Shown: positions 8,261-17,305, counted from the stretch's first letter. The stretch: 64,000 nt of DNA from Kordiimonas aestuarii (GCF_025574465.1 NZ_JAOBPP010000021.1:1116001-1180000), one strand, 5' to 3'. Notes: generated by a model from the letters alone, not told the origin. Made by a program: numbers and translations.

Positions 8261-9225
8261 CTGTCCACCGAAACCAGTTCGACAGTAAAGACAAGCGTCG
8301 CATATGGCGGGATGGAGCGTGACCCTCGTTCACCATAGGCAAGATGATAGGGGATAAAGAGTTCGTATTTGGCGCCCTCTTTCATCATCTGCAAACCTTC
8401 GGTCCAGCCCTTGATCACGCCGTCCAGCGGGAATTTTGCCGGTTCGCCGCGCTTGTAGCTCGAGTCGAACTCTGTGCCGTCTGTCAGTTTGCCTGCGTAA
8501 TGCACGGTTACCATTGATGTGGCTTCAGGCGACTGGCCTTCGCCTTCTTCGACCACCCGGTACTGAAGGCCGCTTTCGGTCTCTTCAACGCCGTCCTGCT
8601 TTGCGTTTTGCTCAAGGAAGGCAAGTTGCTGGATCTTGAACGCTTCAGCCTGCTTCTGTGCTTCGGCTTGTGCTTCCTCCAGTGTCATTACGCCAAGAAG
8701 TTCAACGTCAAACACAAGGGTCGCATCACCCGGGATGACGCCGCCGGCGCCGTCCGGGCCGTAAGCGATATCGGCCGGGATCGCCAGTTCCCACTTGTCA
8801 CCAACCTGCATCATCTGCAGTGCTTCGGTCCAACCCTTGATCAGGCGGCCAGCGGGGAAAGTGGCCGGTTCGCCGCGTTTGTAGCTCGAATCAAATTCGG
8901 TGCCGTCAATCAGGCGGCCAGCGTAATGCACCGTGACAAAATCTTCGGCGGTCGGGCTTTTGCCGTCGCCGCTTTCGATCTCACGGTACTGGAGGCCGGA
9001 AGCCGTAACCTCTACGCCGTCTTTCTTTTTGTTTTCTTCGAGGTAGGCGAGGTTGGCAGCCTTGAACTCGGCTTGTTCAGTCATTGTATCAGGTGCTTTC
9101 TGGTCTTGGGTTTGAGGGGCGCCATCTTTGGCGTCTTCTGTTTTTTCGTTTTCGCTGCTATCGTTACTGCAGGCAGCAACGCCGAGGATTGCGGCGATCG
9201 CTGCGAATTTCAGTGCTTTTTGCAT
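8257..9225 (-). CDS. Lipoprotein with two tandem FKBP-type peptidyl-prolyl isomerase domains
   Basis: Envelope-attached prolyl isomerase and chaperone, 322 residues. The N-terminus MQKALKFAAIAAILGVAAC is a lipoprotein signal with lipobox VAAC. An acidic linker follows, then two FKBP domains at about residues 75-180 and 200-320. Each domain has TVHYAG, DGTEFDSSYKRGEPA, IKGW and an AYG near its end. The two copies are nearly identical over DGTEFDSSYKRGEPA, pointing to a recent internal duplication or strong constraint. The start at 9225 has AAGGGG nine bases upstream. The DUF3253 gene is divergent. Confidence 0.9.
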   Translation of the reverse strand: MQKALKFAAIAAILGVAACSNDSSENEKTEDAKDGAPQTQDQKAPDTMTEQAEFKAANLAYLEENKKKDGVEVTASGLQYREIESGDGKSPTAEDFVTVHYAGRLIDGTEFDSSYKRGEPATFPAGRLIKGWTEALQMMQVGDKWELAIPADIAYGPDGAGGVIPGDATLVFDVELLGVMTLEEAQAEAQKQAEAFKIQQLAFLEQNAKQDGVEETESGLQYRVVEEGEGQSPEATSMVTVHYAGKLTDGTEFDSSYKRGEPAKFPLDGVIKGWTEGLQMMKEGAKYELFIPYHLAYGERGSRSIPPYATLVFTVELVSVDS

Positions 9226-9323
9226 GAAAGACCCCTTATTGATCATTGGCGGACACTAGCCCGGCATGACCATAGGGGAAAGCAAAAAAGCGCCGAAAAG
9301 ATGGTAATTTGAAGGGAAATAAG

Positions 9324-9581
9324 GTGACAGTGGCAGATACAGCGGTACGTGACGAGATTGTACGGCAGATAGGTGCCGAGAAAAGCGTCGCACCACGCGA
9401 TGTTGCACAGGCGCTGGCCGGTGAAGACGAGGACTGGCGCAAGTATCTGCCGCGAATCCGTGCGGAAGCGACAGCGCTTTACCATGCAGGAGAGCTTTCC
9501 TTCCTGCGCAAACGCAAGCCCGTGTCGCCGGACGGCCTGAAGGGCGTCTACCGGCTGAGTAAACCGCTCGCGCCTGAGTAG
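9324..9581 (+). CDS. DUF3253 family protein
   Basis: Small soluble protein of about 85 residues matching the DUF3253 pattern: an N-terminal winged-helix-like part (VADTAVRDEIVRQIG, PRDVAQALAG) and the central EDWRKYLPRIRAEA followed by AGELSFLRKRKPV. The function of the family is unknown; the fold suggests nucleic-acid or protein binding. GTG at 9324 is preferred because AAGGGA lies about six bases before it. The TTG at 9309 is the alternative. It is divergent from the FKBP lipoprotein with a gap under 100 bases. Confidence 0.75.
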   Translation: MTVADTAVRDEIVRQIGAEKSVAPRDVAQALAGEDEDWRKYLPRIRAEATALYHAGELSFLRKRKPVSPDGLKGVYRLSKPLAPE

Positions 9582-9651
9582 CGTATACCTGAGCAGCATA
9601 TAGCAGAGAGGGCCTGGTGTCCTTACTGCCATTTTAATGAGGGAGAGCATT

Positions 9652-9990
9652 ATGGGGGGTCAGATGCCGCTTCTCGATCAGCCTACACTGGATAAACTCA
9701 CGGCAGATGTCGGTGAGGAATCCGCGGCATTCTTGATTGGATCACTCAAGCAGGAAATTGAACGCACGGGGTCTGCCCTTGCCGAACACGCTTTGAAGGG
9801 CGAGCTTGAACAGGTGGAAATTCAGGCCCACGCCCTTAAAAGTGCAGCGCGCAGCTTTGGTGCGATGCGCCTTGGCGAGACCTGCCTGGCCATTGAAGAG
9901 GCCGCACGCGCCGCACGTGCGCCGGAAATGGAGGGCCTGATAAGCCGGTTTCGTTTAATCTCGGCAGAGACAATCGCCGCATTTGGCTAG
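9652..9990 (+). CDS. Hpt-domain phosphotransfer protein
   Basis: Single Hpt (histidine phosphotransfer) domain of 112 residues. The phosphorylatable His lies in HALKSAARSFGA, the classic HxLKxxxxxxGA motif, inside a four-helix bundle. It would carry phosphate between a hybrid kinase and a response regulator in the cytosol. ATG at 9652 follows AGGGAGA at a good distance; an in-frame ATG at 9637 also exists. No kinase or regulator lies next to it, so its partners are encoded elsewhere. It converges with the ECF42 sigma gene with two bases between them. Confidence 0.85.
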   Translation: MGGQMPLLDQPTLDKLTADVGEESAAFLIGSLKQEIERTGSALAEHALKGELEQVEIQAHALKSAARSFGAMRLGETCLAIEEAARAARAPEMEGLISRFRLISAETIAAFG

Positions 9991-9992
9991 CG

Positions 9993-11240
9993 TCAGTCGA
10001 AGCTGCTGAGGCGTAGGTCAAGATATCTCATGTCAGGGTCGCTGCCGCCGCTGAAACGGGCCTTGTTAAAGGCTACCCGTGCGTCATCACTGCGACCGAG
10101 GCGATGCAATATTTCCGCGCGTGCGGTGTGGAAATAGATATTTCCTACAAGTGCCTTTTGTTCGGACAGTGCTTCAAGCTTTGTTATGGCACCCGCGTTG
10201 TCGCCAGCCATTGATATGGCTACCGCATGGTTAAGGGCTACAACAGGCGAGGCAGTCATGTCCGAGAGAGCCTGATAATACTTCAGAATCTGCTGCCAGT
10301 CCGCCGCTTCGGCCGACGGAGCGAGCGCATGTAATGACGCGATGCCAGCTTCAAGGTGGTAGCGGCTCACTTCCCTTGCGGCGCTGGCACGACGCAGATG
10401 ATTGAAGCCCCGGGCAATTAACCCTTCATCCCACCTTTTCCTGTCCTGGTGCTGGAAGGGTACAAATTTGTCCGCTGTGTCCGTGCGGCTTGCCAGCCGC
10501 GATGCCTGAAAGCTCAGGAGCGCGGCAAGCGCGCTTGCCGTGCCGCCGGATGTCTCGGGTATCTGCGTCAGGTTTTCCGCCAGCCGTAAGGCCTCAAAGG
10601 CGATGTCGCTGCGGACAGCCTTTGACCCATGCCCGGGGCTATAGCCCAGCGAAAAAGCCAGATAAACAACTTTCTGCACGGACGACAGGCGTGGGGTCAG
10701 CTCCCCTGCGGTTGGCATGTCGAAGGATAGACAGCGCGCCTTGATTTGATCTTTGGCGCGGGTGAGCCGCGCAGACATGGCAGCAGGCCCGGTATAAAAC
10801 AGCCGCGCAATTTCCCGGGCGCTGAAGCCGAACGCGATATGGAGGGTAAGGGCAAGGCGATCTTGCTCGGGGATCGCCGTATGACAACACAGGAAGACCA
10901 GCCGCAACTCGGCATCGGTGATGCCGGCTAAAGAATCTGGCGTATGGGCTGTCGCGGTCTCAAGGGCAGGCATGGCGTTTTCCGCCACTTTCTGGTGCCG
11001 TAGCAGGTCAATCGCTTTCCTATAGGCAACGGTGTGCAGCCAGGCGGATGGATTGTCAGGGATGCCATCAAATGGCCAGCTACGGCTTGCTGAGAGCAGG
11101 GCCTCTTGCGCTGTGTCCTCAGCGAGTGTGAGGTTGTGGGCACCGAGCTTCCGGGTGAGCGTCGCAACCAGCCGTCCCGCCTCGCGGCGGAACAGCCGGT
11201 CCAGTGTTTGTTTTACCTCGGTGTCGGGCCCGGCGCTCAT
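9993..11240 (-). CDS. ECF42-type RNA polymerase sigma factor with C-terminal TPR-like extension
   Basis: Sigma-70-like factor of 415 residues. The first 175 residues hold region 2 (AEDTAQEALLSASRSWP, DNPSAWLHTVAYRKAIDLLR) and region 4 (FGFSAREIARLFYTGPAAMSARLTRA, in two parts). The long C-terminal part is helical and TPR-like (KYYQALSDM, VVALNHAVAIS, FHTARAEILHRLG). This layout fits the ECF42 group. The upstream YCII gene overlaps its start by one base (TAATG), so the two are translationally coupled. In this group the extension, not a classical anti-sigma factor, is thought to set activity. Confidence 0.92.
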   Translation of the reverse strand: MSAGPDTEVKQTLDRLFRREAGRLVATLTRKLGAHNLTLAEDTAQEALLSASRSWPFDGIPDNPSAWLHTVAYRKAIDLLRHQKVAENAMPALETATAHTPDSLAGITDAELRLVFLCCHTAIPEQDRLALTLHIAFGFSAREIARLFYTGPAAMSARLTRAKDQIKARCLSFDMPTAGELTPRLSSVQKVVYLAFSLGYSPGHGSKAVRSDIAFEALRLAENLTQIPETSGGTASALAALLSFQASRLASRTDTADKFVPFQHQDRKRWDEGLIARGFNHLRRASAAREVSRYHLEAGIASLHALAPSAEAADWQQILKYYQALSDMTASPVVALNHAVAISMAGDNAGAITKLEALSEQKALVGNIYFHTARAEILHRLGRSDDARVAFNKARFSGGSDPDMRYLDLRLSSFD

Positions 11241-11590
11241 TATTTGATCGGGTCTATCTCGCGCAGTTCGATACGGCCATATTTGGCGTGTGGGCAGGTC
11301 TTGGCGATCTTGACCGCCTCGTCATAGTCGGCTGCTTCGATACTCATGTAGCCGCCGATCATTTCGTTGGTTTCAGTGAAAGGGCCTGCGTGCGTTTCGA
11401 TGCCGTCCGTGCCAGCAAGTAGATTACGGCCCGGTTCGTCCTTGAGTTTCTCGCCACCCAGAAATCGGCCTTCGGCGATCATCTTCTCTGTCCAGGCGGT
11501 GTATTCCTTGATCACCGACATCATCTCATCGTGGGAAAGCGCTGAAAAGCCATCCAGCTTGTCGTGTAGCAGCATCATGAATTGTGCCAT
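11240..11590 (-). CDS. YCII-related (DGPF) protein, partner of ECF42
   Basis: Protein of 116 residues with the YCII dimeric alpha/beta-barrel fold. The end of its central part reads THAGPFTETNEMIGGYM, the DGPF-like signature. ECF42 sigma genes are usually next to one or more such proteins; here the stop and the sigma start share one base. Family members may be enzymes or ligand sensors, and the role with the sigma factor is not settled. ATG at 11590 is the first start in the frame. The 99-base gap behind it likely holds the operon promoter. Confidence 0.88.
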   Translation of the reverse strand: MAQFMMLLHDKLDGFSALSHDEMMSVIKEYTAWTEKMIAEGRFLGGEKLKDEPGRNLLAGTDGIETHAGPFTETNEMIGGYMSIEAADYDEAVKIAKTCPHAKYGRIELREIDPIK

Positions 11591-11689
11591 GGTCGTCTCC
11601 GGTACTGTGGGCGACGGGCGATATGCCCTTTTACCCCTTATACCGTGTTGACGTGTGGCAGGGATGTACTTTCGACATGGGCCTGTGTT

Positions 11690-12139
11690 TTATTTGCGTA
11701 TCGCGGTCGCCAGCGCGCGCTCAACAGCGGTACTGTATGCTGCCTGTTCAAACACAAGGTCCGGGAAATCCCTGTAGCGCCAGTAGAGGCCGTCTTTTGC
11801 CTTGCTCTTGTCGTCTCGGTAGGGGTTTGACCATCTGTGCCAGCGCACAAAACCATATTCTGACGCGGCGTCAAAGGTGAGAAACCAGCAGAACGGTTCG
11901 CCGCAATCACAGGCGTAGGGCGTGATGCCATTTCGTGGAAGCTGCAGGAGCGCCCGTGTGTGTTCCAGCGTCAGGTAGGGCACATAAGCCCCGGCGATGG
12001 TGTCAGTATGGCCGGCTTCAAACGCCCTGACGCGTTCAAGGAAATTAACGCCGTCAACATAGATATCAAATACCGGGCCGTACGGACCACCCTCTGGTGA
12101 AAGCCTCAGCTCAAGCCTGTTAACGGGGGAAGCTGCCAC
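11690..12139 (-). CDS. Conserved hypothetical protein with a CxCx4C cluster
   Basis: Function not recognised. The product has 149 residues, no signal peptide and no membrane helix. The middle holds ACDCGEPFC, a tight cysteine cluster that could bind a metal, and the second half is rich in aromatic residues (FVRWHRWSNPY, YWRYRDFPDL). The GTG start at 12139 is supported by AAGGAA before it. It lies between engB and the ECF42 operon on the same strand, with its own gap upstream of 31 bases, so it may be the last gene of the rpmH-to-engB run. Confidence 0.65.
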   Translation of the reverse strand: MAASPVNRLELRLSPEGGPYGPVFDIYVDGVNFLERVRAFEAGHTDTIAGAYVPYLTLEHTRALLQLPRNGITPYACDCGEPFCWFLTFDAASEYGFVRWHRWSNPYRDDKSKAKDGLYWRYRDFPDLVFEQAAYSTAVERALATAIRK

Positions 12140-12170
12140 GGTATTTCCTTGGCCCTAGCTGGTAGGGAGA

Positions 12171-12824
12171 TCAGAAGGCCATTGTCTGTGCCAGCTCGGC
12201 CCGAAGCTCCGGGATACCCCAGCCCTTTTCGCTTGACGTGGCGAGGATGATCGGGTGGCAGGCGATGAACTTCTTGGCATCTTCCTGGGTTTTCTTCAGG
12301 ATCTTGTCGCGGTCGGCGACCTTGAGTTTATCGAGCTTGGTCAGCACGATCTGATAGTTAACAGCGGCCTCATCCAGCATGGTCATGATCTCGCGGTCAT
12401 TTTCCTTGAGGCCATGGCGGCTGTCGATCAACAGCATGATGCGCCGGAGATTTGGGCGGCCACGCAGGTAGTCTTTCACGAGCCGTGTCCAGGCGTGCAC
12501 CTTCTTGCGTTCGATTTTGGCGTAGCCATAGCCGGGCAAATCCACGAGGTACGAAAGCTGGTCAGCTTCGCGGCCGATCTCAAAATAGTTGAGTTCCTGC
12601 GTGCGGCCCGGCGTGTTGGAGGTGCGCGCCAGTGTCTTGCGGCCTGTCAGCGCATTCACAAGGCTTGACTTACCCACGTTCGAACGGCCGGCAAAGGCAA
12701 TTTCCGGACGGTCGGCGCCGGGCAGCGTTTGTAGGGATACAGCGCCCATGACAAAGTCCACGGGGCCGGCAAAAAGAAGCCGGCCACGTTCCATATCTGC
12801 CTGGGTAAAGCGCTCTTCTTCCAT
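12171..12824 (-). CDS. engB: Ribosome biogenesis GTPase EngB/YihA/YsxC
   Basis: GTPase of 217 residues needed for large-subunit assembly. The nucleotide motifs are intact: G1 GRSNVGKSS, G2 Thr in SNTPGRTQ, G3 DLPGYG, G4 TKLDK and G5 TSSEK. Its length and the PGYGYAKI segment are typical of EngB rather than EngA or Era. It begins seven bases after the yidC stop on the same strand, which completes the usual alphaproteobacterial block. Confidence 0.95.
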   Translation of the reverse strand: MEEERFTQADMERGRLLFAGPVDFVMGAVSLQTLPGADRPEIAFAGRSNVGKSSLVNALTGRKTLARTSNTPGRTQELNYFEIGREADQLSYLVDLPGYGYAKIERKKVHAWTRLVKDYLRGRPNLRRIMLLIDSRHGLKENDREIMTMLDEAAVNYQIVLTKLDKLKVADRDKILKKTQEDAKKFIACHPIILATSSEKGWGIPELRAELAQTMAF

Positions 12825-12831
12825 TTACGGC

Positions 12832-14577
12832 TTAGGCTTTCGTTTTTTCTTTGGCGGCCTGGCGGGCATCTTCCCGGCGCATGATCACCCATTGCTGTCC
12901 GATGGACAACGTGTTGTTCCATGTCCAGTAAAGCACAAGGCCTGCGCTGAACGGTGCCATGATGAAGGTGAAGATGAGGGGCAGGAAGCTCATGATCTTC
13001 TGCTGGGTCGGGTCCATGGCCGCAGACTGCGGGTTCAGCTTCTGTTGCAGCCACATGGAAATGCCCATCAGGATCGGCAGTACGCCAATGGCCAGGAAGG
13101 CGGGCGGGTTCCAGTCAAGGGCACCAAACAGCGTGATAGGAGTCAGCGGGTCAGGTGCCGAGAGATCCTGAATCCAGCCCACAAACGGCTGGTGACGCAT
13201 CTCGATGGTGACATACAGCACTTTATAAAGCGCGAAGAAGATCGGGATCTGGACGAGGATCGGCAGGCAGCCCGCCATCGGGTTGATCTTCTCTTTTTTG
13301 TATAGCGCCATCATCTCCTGCTGCAGTTTCTGGCGGTCATCCTTGTAGCGTTCCTGCAGCTTTTTGATCTTCGGCTGTGCTTTTTTCATGTGGCTCATGG
13401 ACACATAGGACTTGTTGGCCAGCGGAAACAGCGCAAGCTTCAGGATCACGGTCATCAACAGGATGGCGACACCGTAGTTGCCTGTGAAGTTGAACAGCAT
13501 ATGCAGCCCCTTGAAGATCGGACGGGTCAGCCAGTAAAACCAGCCCCAGTCGATCGTGCGGTCAAACAGCGCGATGCCGAACTTTTCCTGATAGTGGTCG
13601 ATCGTGCCGACAATCTTGGCGCCTGCATAGAAATGGCTGGAGCTCTCAAGAGTGCCGCCTGCTGGCAGGGTTTGCCAGTTCTCAACATAGTCAACGCGGT
13701 AGCTGACGTCGCCACCTGTCGCGCGGCGGACAAAACGGGCGCGGGAAAGTTCGGCCTCCTGCGCCGGGATCAGCGTGGTCATCCAGTATTTGTCGGTGAT
13801 GCCCATCCAGCCACCGGTGGAGCTGACTTCAAAATTGCCGTCGTCCTCAAGGTCGGAATAGGACTTTTCTTCAAGCGTGCCGTTGAAAACGCCGATGGGG
13901 CCTTCATGGAGGATATACAACCCGGCGGTATCCGGCTCACCGCGGCGGCTGATAAGGCCATAAGGCGCTATCTGCAAGGTGGCGTCAGTGGAATTCAGGA
14001 CGCTTTGCGTGATGGTGAACATGAATTCCTTGTCGACTTCGATTTTCATGCGGAACTCAAGGCCTTCGCCATTGTTCCAGCTCAGGGTCACCGGCTTGCC
14101 GGGGGCCAGTGTGTCGCTGTCTGCGCTCCAGATGCTGCTGGCGTTCGGCACGGCATCCGGGTTCTGACCGGACGCGGACCAGCCGTAGCGGACGAAATAG
14201 GCGCCGGGTGCCCCAACGGGGGACAGCAGACGTACATTCTGTGCACCCTTTGCCTTGCTGACCTTGTGTTTGGTCAGCAACAGATCATCAAAGCGGGCGC
14301 CGCGCAGCGCAAGCGAGCCTGAAAGCTCCGGGGTTTCGATCCTGACGCTGCCAGCCTCTTCGAGAACCGGTTCGTTTTCCACCACCTCTGCTGTGGTGTC
14401 GTCCTCAGGGGCAACCTCGCGGGGGGCCAGCGCCTCTTCTGTGGCTGCGCTGGTGCGGGCTTCTTCCACTTCCTGACGAGCGGCCTCCATTTTGGGGCCA
14501 GCGTAAAAATACTGGTACCCGAGAAGGATCGCCAGCGATAGCGCGGCAAAAAGCACAAAATTCTTATTGTCACCCAT
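12832..14577 (-). CDS. yidC: Membrane protein insertase YidC
   Basis: Inserts proteins into the inner membrane alone or with SecYEG. It has 581 residues: an N-terminal membrane helix (FVLFAALSLAILLGYQYFY), a low-complexity acidic linker, a large periplasmic beta domain (about 90-350), and a five-helix core with NYGVAILLMTVILKLALFP, AGCLPILVQIPIFFALYKV and VLYWTWNNTLSIGQQ. The conserved cytosolic hairpin between the first core helices (KAQPKIKKLQERYKDD) is present. It overlaps yidD by eight bases. Confidence 0.97.
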   Translation of the reverse strand: MGDNKNFVLFAALSLAILLGYQYFYAGPKMEAARQEVEEARTSAATEEALAPREVAPEDDTTAEVVENEPVLEEAGSVRIETPELSGSLALRGARFDDLLLTKHKVSKAKGAQNVRLLSPVGAPGAYFVRYGWSASGQNPDAVPNASSIWSADSDTLAPGKPVTLSWNNGEGLEFRMKIEVDKEFMFTITQSVLNSTDATLQIAPYGLISRRGEPDTAGLYILHEGPIGVFNGTLEEKSYSDLEDDGNFEVSSTGGWMGITDKYWMTTLIPAQEAELSRARFVRRATGGDVSYRVDYVENWQTLPAGGTLESSSHFYAGAKIVGTIDHYQEKFGIALFDRTIDWGWFYWLTRPIFKGLHMLFNFTGNYGVAILLMTVILKLALFPLANKSYVSMSHMKKAQPKIKKLQERYKDDRQKLQQEMMALYKKEKINPMAGCLPILVQIPIFFALYKVLYVTIEMRHQPFVGWIQDLSAPDPLTPITLFGALDWNPPAFLAIGVLPILMGISMWLQQKLNPQSAAMDPTQQKIMSFLPLIFTFIMAPFSAGLVLYWTWNNTLSIGQQWVIMRREDARQAAKEKTKA

Positions 14578-14938
14578 GAGATGTCATACCCTGATCATGC
14601 GGCCGTTCCACTTCGGCCTCTTCACTCTTCTTTATTGTGCTGCATGCACACTCTTGCGACCCATCGGACGCGTTATAGCGTGCGCTTTGTGGCACAGGAT
14701 CGTAACCAAATCCACCCCAAGGATGGCATTTGAGGATGCGACGAATTGTCAAGTACCCGCCCCGGATCGCGCCGTGCAGCCGGATCGCCTCAAGCCCATA
14801 GGCGCTGCAGGTTGGCTGAAAGCGGCAGCTCGGCCCAAGGATGGGGGAGATAAATAGTTGATAAAACTTGATAAAGCCAAGGATAACCCAACCCAGGGGT
14901 GAGGTGCGGGAGGTGCGTATGTTGCCAGTCTCCTGCAT
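14570..14938 (-). CDS. yidD: Membrane protein insertion efficiency factor YidD
   Basis: Small inner-membrane-associated protein that aids YidC-dependent insertion. It has 122 residues. The hallmark stretch FYQLFISPILGPSCRFQPTC is followed by SAYGLEAIRLHGA and RRILKCHPWGGFGYDPVP. The cysteine-rich tail past residue 90 is longer than usual and not conserved in form. Its start shares a base with the rnpA stop (TAATG) and its end overlaps yidC by eight bases, so all three are translationally coupled. Confidence 0.95.
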   Translation of the reverse strand: MQETGNIRTSRTSPLGWVILGFIKFYQLFISPILGPSCRFQPTCSAYGLEAIRLHGAIRGGYLTIRRILKCHPWGGFGYDPVPQSARYNASDGSQECACSTIKKSEEAEVERPHDQGMTSHG

Positions 14939-15366
14939 TATTTTCCCTTGCTGCGATTGTGGGGCCCGCCGCGCCGTGCTTGCCTTTTGTCGGACTTTAA
15001 GTCGGCGCCCGATGCCAGTTTTGCAAGAGCCCAGCGCATATCCGCGCCTAATTTCTCAAAATCATAGCTTATGGCAGCCTGCCGCCCGATGAACACGTAG
15101 GCCCATCCGGGGGTGCCGTGGGCCGGCAGCACAGCACGGGCGACTTCCTTGAGCCGCCTGCGCGCCCGGTTGCGGGCCACAGCGTTGCCAACTTTCTTCG
15201 AGACCGTGAACCCGGCACGGGGAGGCTCATCCGATTCGCCCGGCATGGCCTGAACGATAAAAGCCGGGGTCACCCACTTGCGCTGGGTGTCTGCTACCGC
15301 CAGATATTCAGGCCGTTTTTTGATGCGGTCGAATGGTGCCATGTCTGTCTTGCTTTGTCTGGGCAT
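14938..15366 (-). CDS. rnpA: Ribonuclease P protein component
   Basis: Protein subunit of RNase P, which trims the 5' leader from tRNA precursors. The core begins at FDRIKKRPEYLAVA and holds the conserved RAGFTVSKKVGNAVARNRARRRLKEVAR signature in two parts. The C-terminal tail is basic (KSDKRQARRGG). The frame is open to an ATG at 15438, but that gives a non-family N-terminal extension with no ribosome site. The ATG at 15366 is preferred and gives 142 residues; 15342 is also possible. The gene follows rpmH. Confidence 0.9.
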   Translation of the reverse strand: MPRQSKTDMAPFDRIKKRPEYLAVADTQRKWVTPAFIVQAMPGESDEPPRAGFTVSKKVGNAVARNRARRRLKEVARAVLPAHGTPGWAYVFIGRQAAISYDFEKLGADMRWALAKLASGADLKSDKRQARRGGPHNRSKGK

Positions 15367-15475
15367 TCTCAGCCGGTCGGCCAACATAAGCCCAAAAACA
15401 ACGAAAGCCGACCGGATATCTCGCGGTCGGCATTTCATCTGTGTTACGCGGTACGCGTGAGCGCCCCAAAGACCT

Positions 15476-15610
15476 CTACGCCGAAAGGCGTTTCCGGCCT
15501 TTCGCGCGGCGTGCGTTCAGCACCCGGCGACCACCAACGGTTGCCATGCGGGCACGGAAACCGTGACGACGTTTGCGAACGAGCACACTTGGTTGATAGG
15601 TCCGTTTCAC
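15476..15610 (-). CDS. rpmH: Ribosomal protein L34
   Basis: Codons from a GTG at 15610 to TAG at 15476 encode 44 residues beginning VKRTYQPSVLVRKRRHGF and ending GRKRLSA, the full L34 sequence with its conserved RKRRHGFRAR core. It is too short for common gene-length cut-offs and is easily missed. A strong promoter lies upstream and rnpA follows on the same strand. The GTG start (read as Met) is the only start codon at the right place. Confidence 0.96.
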   Translation of the reverse strand: MKRTYQPSVLVRKRRHGFRARMATVGGRRVLNARRAKGRKRLSA

Positions 15611-15681
15611 TTGTCTTACTCCAGCTTTATCGCCTAGCCTTGTATCTCAGTCACGGCCCGGCGTTCAAATTTCGAGCGCGC

Positions 15682-15710
15682 TGTATACTCGCAGGTCAGC
15701 CCCAAGTCAA
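15682..15710 (-). promoter_or_regulatory. Sigma-70 promoter of the rpmH-rnpA-yidD-yidC block
   Basis: On the minus strand a TTGACT -35 box (15710-15705) and a TATACA -10 box (15687-15682) are separated by exactly 17 bases. This is close to the consensus. It lies about 70 bases before the rpmH start, leaving a leader of roughly 65 bases. Confidence 0.75.
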
Positions 15711-15903
15711 CAGCGCATGACCGCAGTTATTAACATAATTTCGGCGCCTTTTCGCGAAATTTTGGTTGTAGGCCACAAAAATGTAGCCAAATCTACAGGA
15801 GGGAAGGACTTCAGCCGGGATTGTTCAAGCGAAGCCAGCGCCGATTCGCGTGGTGACATTAGTTTACTTGCAATTACAGGCAGGATGGGATTCAAGACAT
15901 TTT

Positions 15904-17304
15904 ATGCCCGAGCATTACAGACCATTTACATCCAGTCTCAGGTCTCGCCTGCTGATTCTCACCTTTATCTTTGTGATGGGGGTGTCGGTCTTTGTTTATT
16001 TGCCGTCCATCGCCACCTTTCGCCAGGACTATATAGAGACACGGCTGGAGAACGCGCAGATCGCTGTACTCGCGCTTGAGGAAGCGCCCAATAATATGGT
16101 CAGCCCTGATCTGGAGCAGCGGCTTCTCAGGCAATCAGGTGTGATCGCTATTATCGTCCGGCGGGAGGACAAGAGCCTTGTGCTGGGTTTTGATGTGATG
16201 CCGGACGAGGTGAACGCGACCTATGACCTCAGAAACCCGTCGCTTGGCATGTTGATCATGGAAGCCTTTGACACACTTGAAGCCGGGGGCAACCGCGTGA
16301 TCCGGGTGATCGGGGACCCCATGCTGCCGGGTACCCGGCTTCTGGAAGTCACGATGGACGAGGCGGGGCTGTACCGGGCGCTGGCCAATTATTCCAACAA
16401 TATACTGGTGTTGGCGATTCTCACGTCACTTTTCACCGGTATCCTTGTGTATCTGGCGCTGCACTGGATGCTTGTGCGCCCCATGCGGCGGGTGAAAGAC
16501 CGAATAGTCGCGTTCCGACGCCAGCCCGAAGCGGTGCCTAAACGGTCCCGTGAAAGCCGTCGCCCGGACGAGATTGGCCTTGTGGAGCGCGAGCTTGTCC
16601 GTATGCAGGATGAACTCAGGCAAAACCTTCGACAGAAATCCCACCTTGCCGCCCTGGGTGAGGCAGTTGCCAAGATCAATCATGATCTCAGGAACATCCT
16701 CGCGACCGCACAGTTGGCGTCGGACGCGTTGCAACGGGTTGACCACCCCGGCGTGCAGCGTGTGTCGCGGCGCCTTGTGTCTGCCGTCAGCCGGGCTGTG
16801 GCGCTGTGCGAAAGCACGATCAGGCACGGCAAGGCAGACGACCCGTTGCCGGAAAAACGCTGGAGCTCGCTGCTTGATATTGTGCGTGATGTAGCCATGT
16901 CACTGGGTATTCTTGACGCGGATGAGTTCACCTTCGACTGCGCGGTTGACGACGACCTCCAGATTTACGCAGACCCCGAACAGTTGCACCGGGTGCTTCT
17001 GAACCTGTGCCGGAATGCCCACGAGGTGCAGGGCGCAGGAGGGCGTGTTGCGGTCAGCGCGCGCCGCGATAGCGACGGGACTGTGCACATCACGGTAACG
17101 GACAGTGGCCCGGGCATCCCGGAACATGTGCGGCCGAGCCTCTTCAAGGCCTTCTCCAGCGCGCGCGCGGGCGGCACGGGCCTTGGCCTCGCCACCGCAC
17201 GCGATATTGTGCTGGCCCACGGCGGTCAGATCGGGCTTGAAGAGACCGGCCCCGATGGCACCACCTTCGTTATGTGCATCCCCGGTGAGGAAGCGGACGA
17301 CTGA
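15904..17304 (+). CDS. Membrane-bound sensor histidine kinase
   Basis: Two-pass sensor kinase of about 466 residues. Membrane helix 1 is near residues 15-34, an extracytoplasmic sensor runs to about 165, and helix 2 (NILVLAILTSLFTGILVYL) is near 166-186. A HAMP-like segment follows. The HisKA box reads AKINHDLRN with the phospho-accepting His near 260. The ATP domain has LLNLCRNAHE (N box), TDSGPGIP (G1) and GGTGLGLATA (G2). ATG 15904 is preferred; an in-frame GTG at 15850 is also possible. No response regulator lies beside it, so its partner is unknown. It is divergent from rpmH. Confidence 0.9.
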   Translation: MPEHYRPFTSSLRSRLLILTFIFVMGVSVFVYLPSIATFRQDYIETRLENAQIAVLALEEAPNNMVSPDLEQRLLRQSGVIAIIVRREDKSLVLGFDVMPDEVNATYDLRNPSLGMLIMEAFDTLEAGGNRVIRVIGDPMLPGTRLLEVTMDEAGLYRALANYSNNILVLAILTSLFTGILVYLALHWMLVRPMRRVKDRIVAFRRQPEAVPKRSRESRRPDEIGLVERELVRMQDELRQNLRQKSHLAALGEAVAKINHDLRNILATAQLASDALQRVDHPGVQRVSRRLVSAVSRAVALCESTIRHGKADDPLPEKRWSSLLDIVRDVAMSLGILDADEFTFDCAVDDDLQIYADPEQLHRVLLNLCRNAHEVQGAGGRVAVSARRDSDGTVHITVTDSGPGIPEHVRPSLFKAFSSARAGGTGLGLATARDIVLAHGGQIGLEETGPDGTTFVMCIPGEEADD

Positions 17305-17305
17305 C

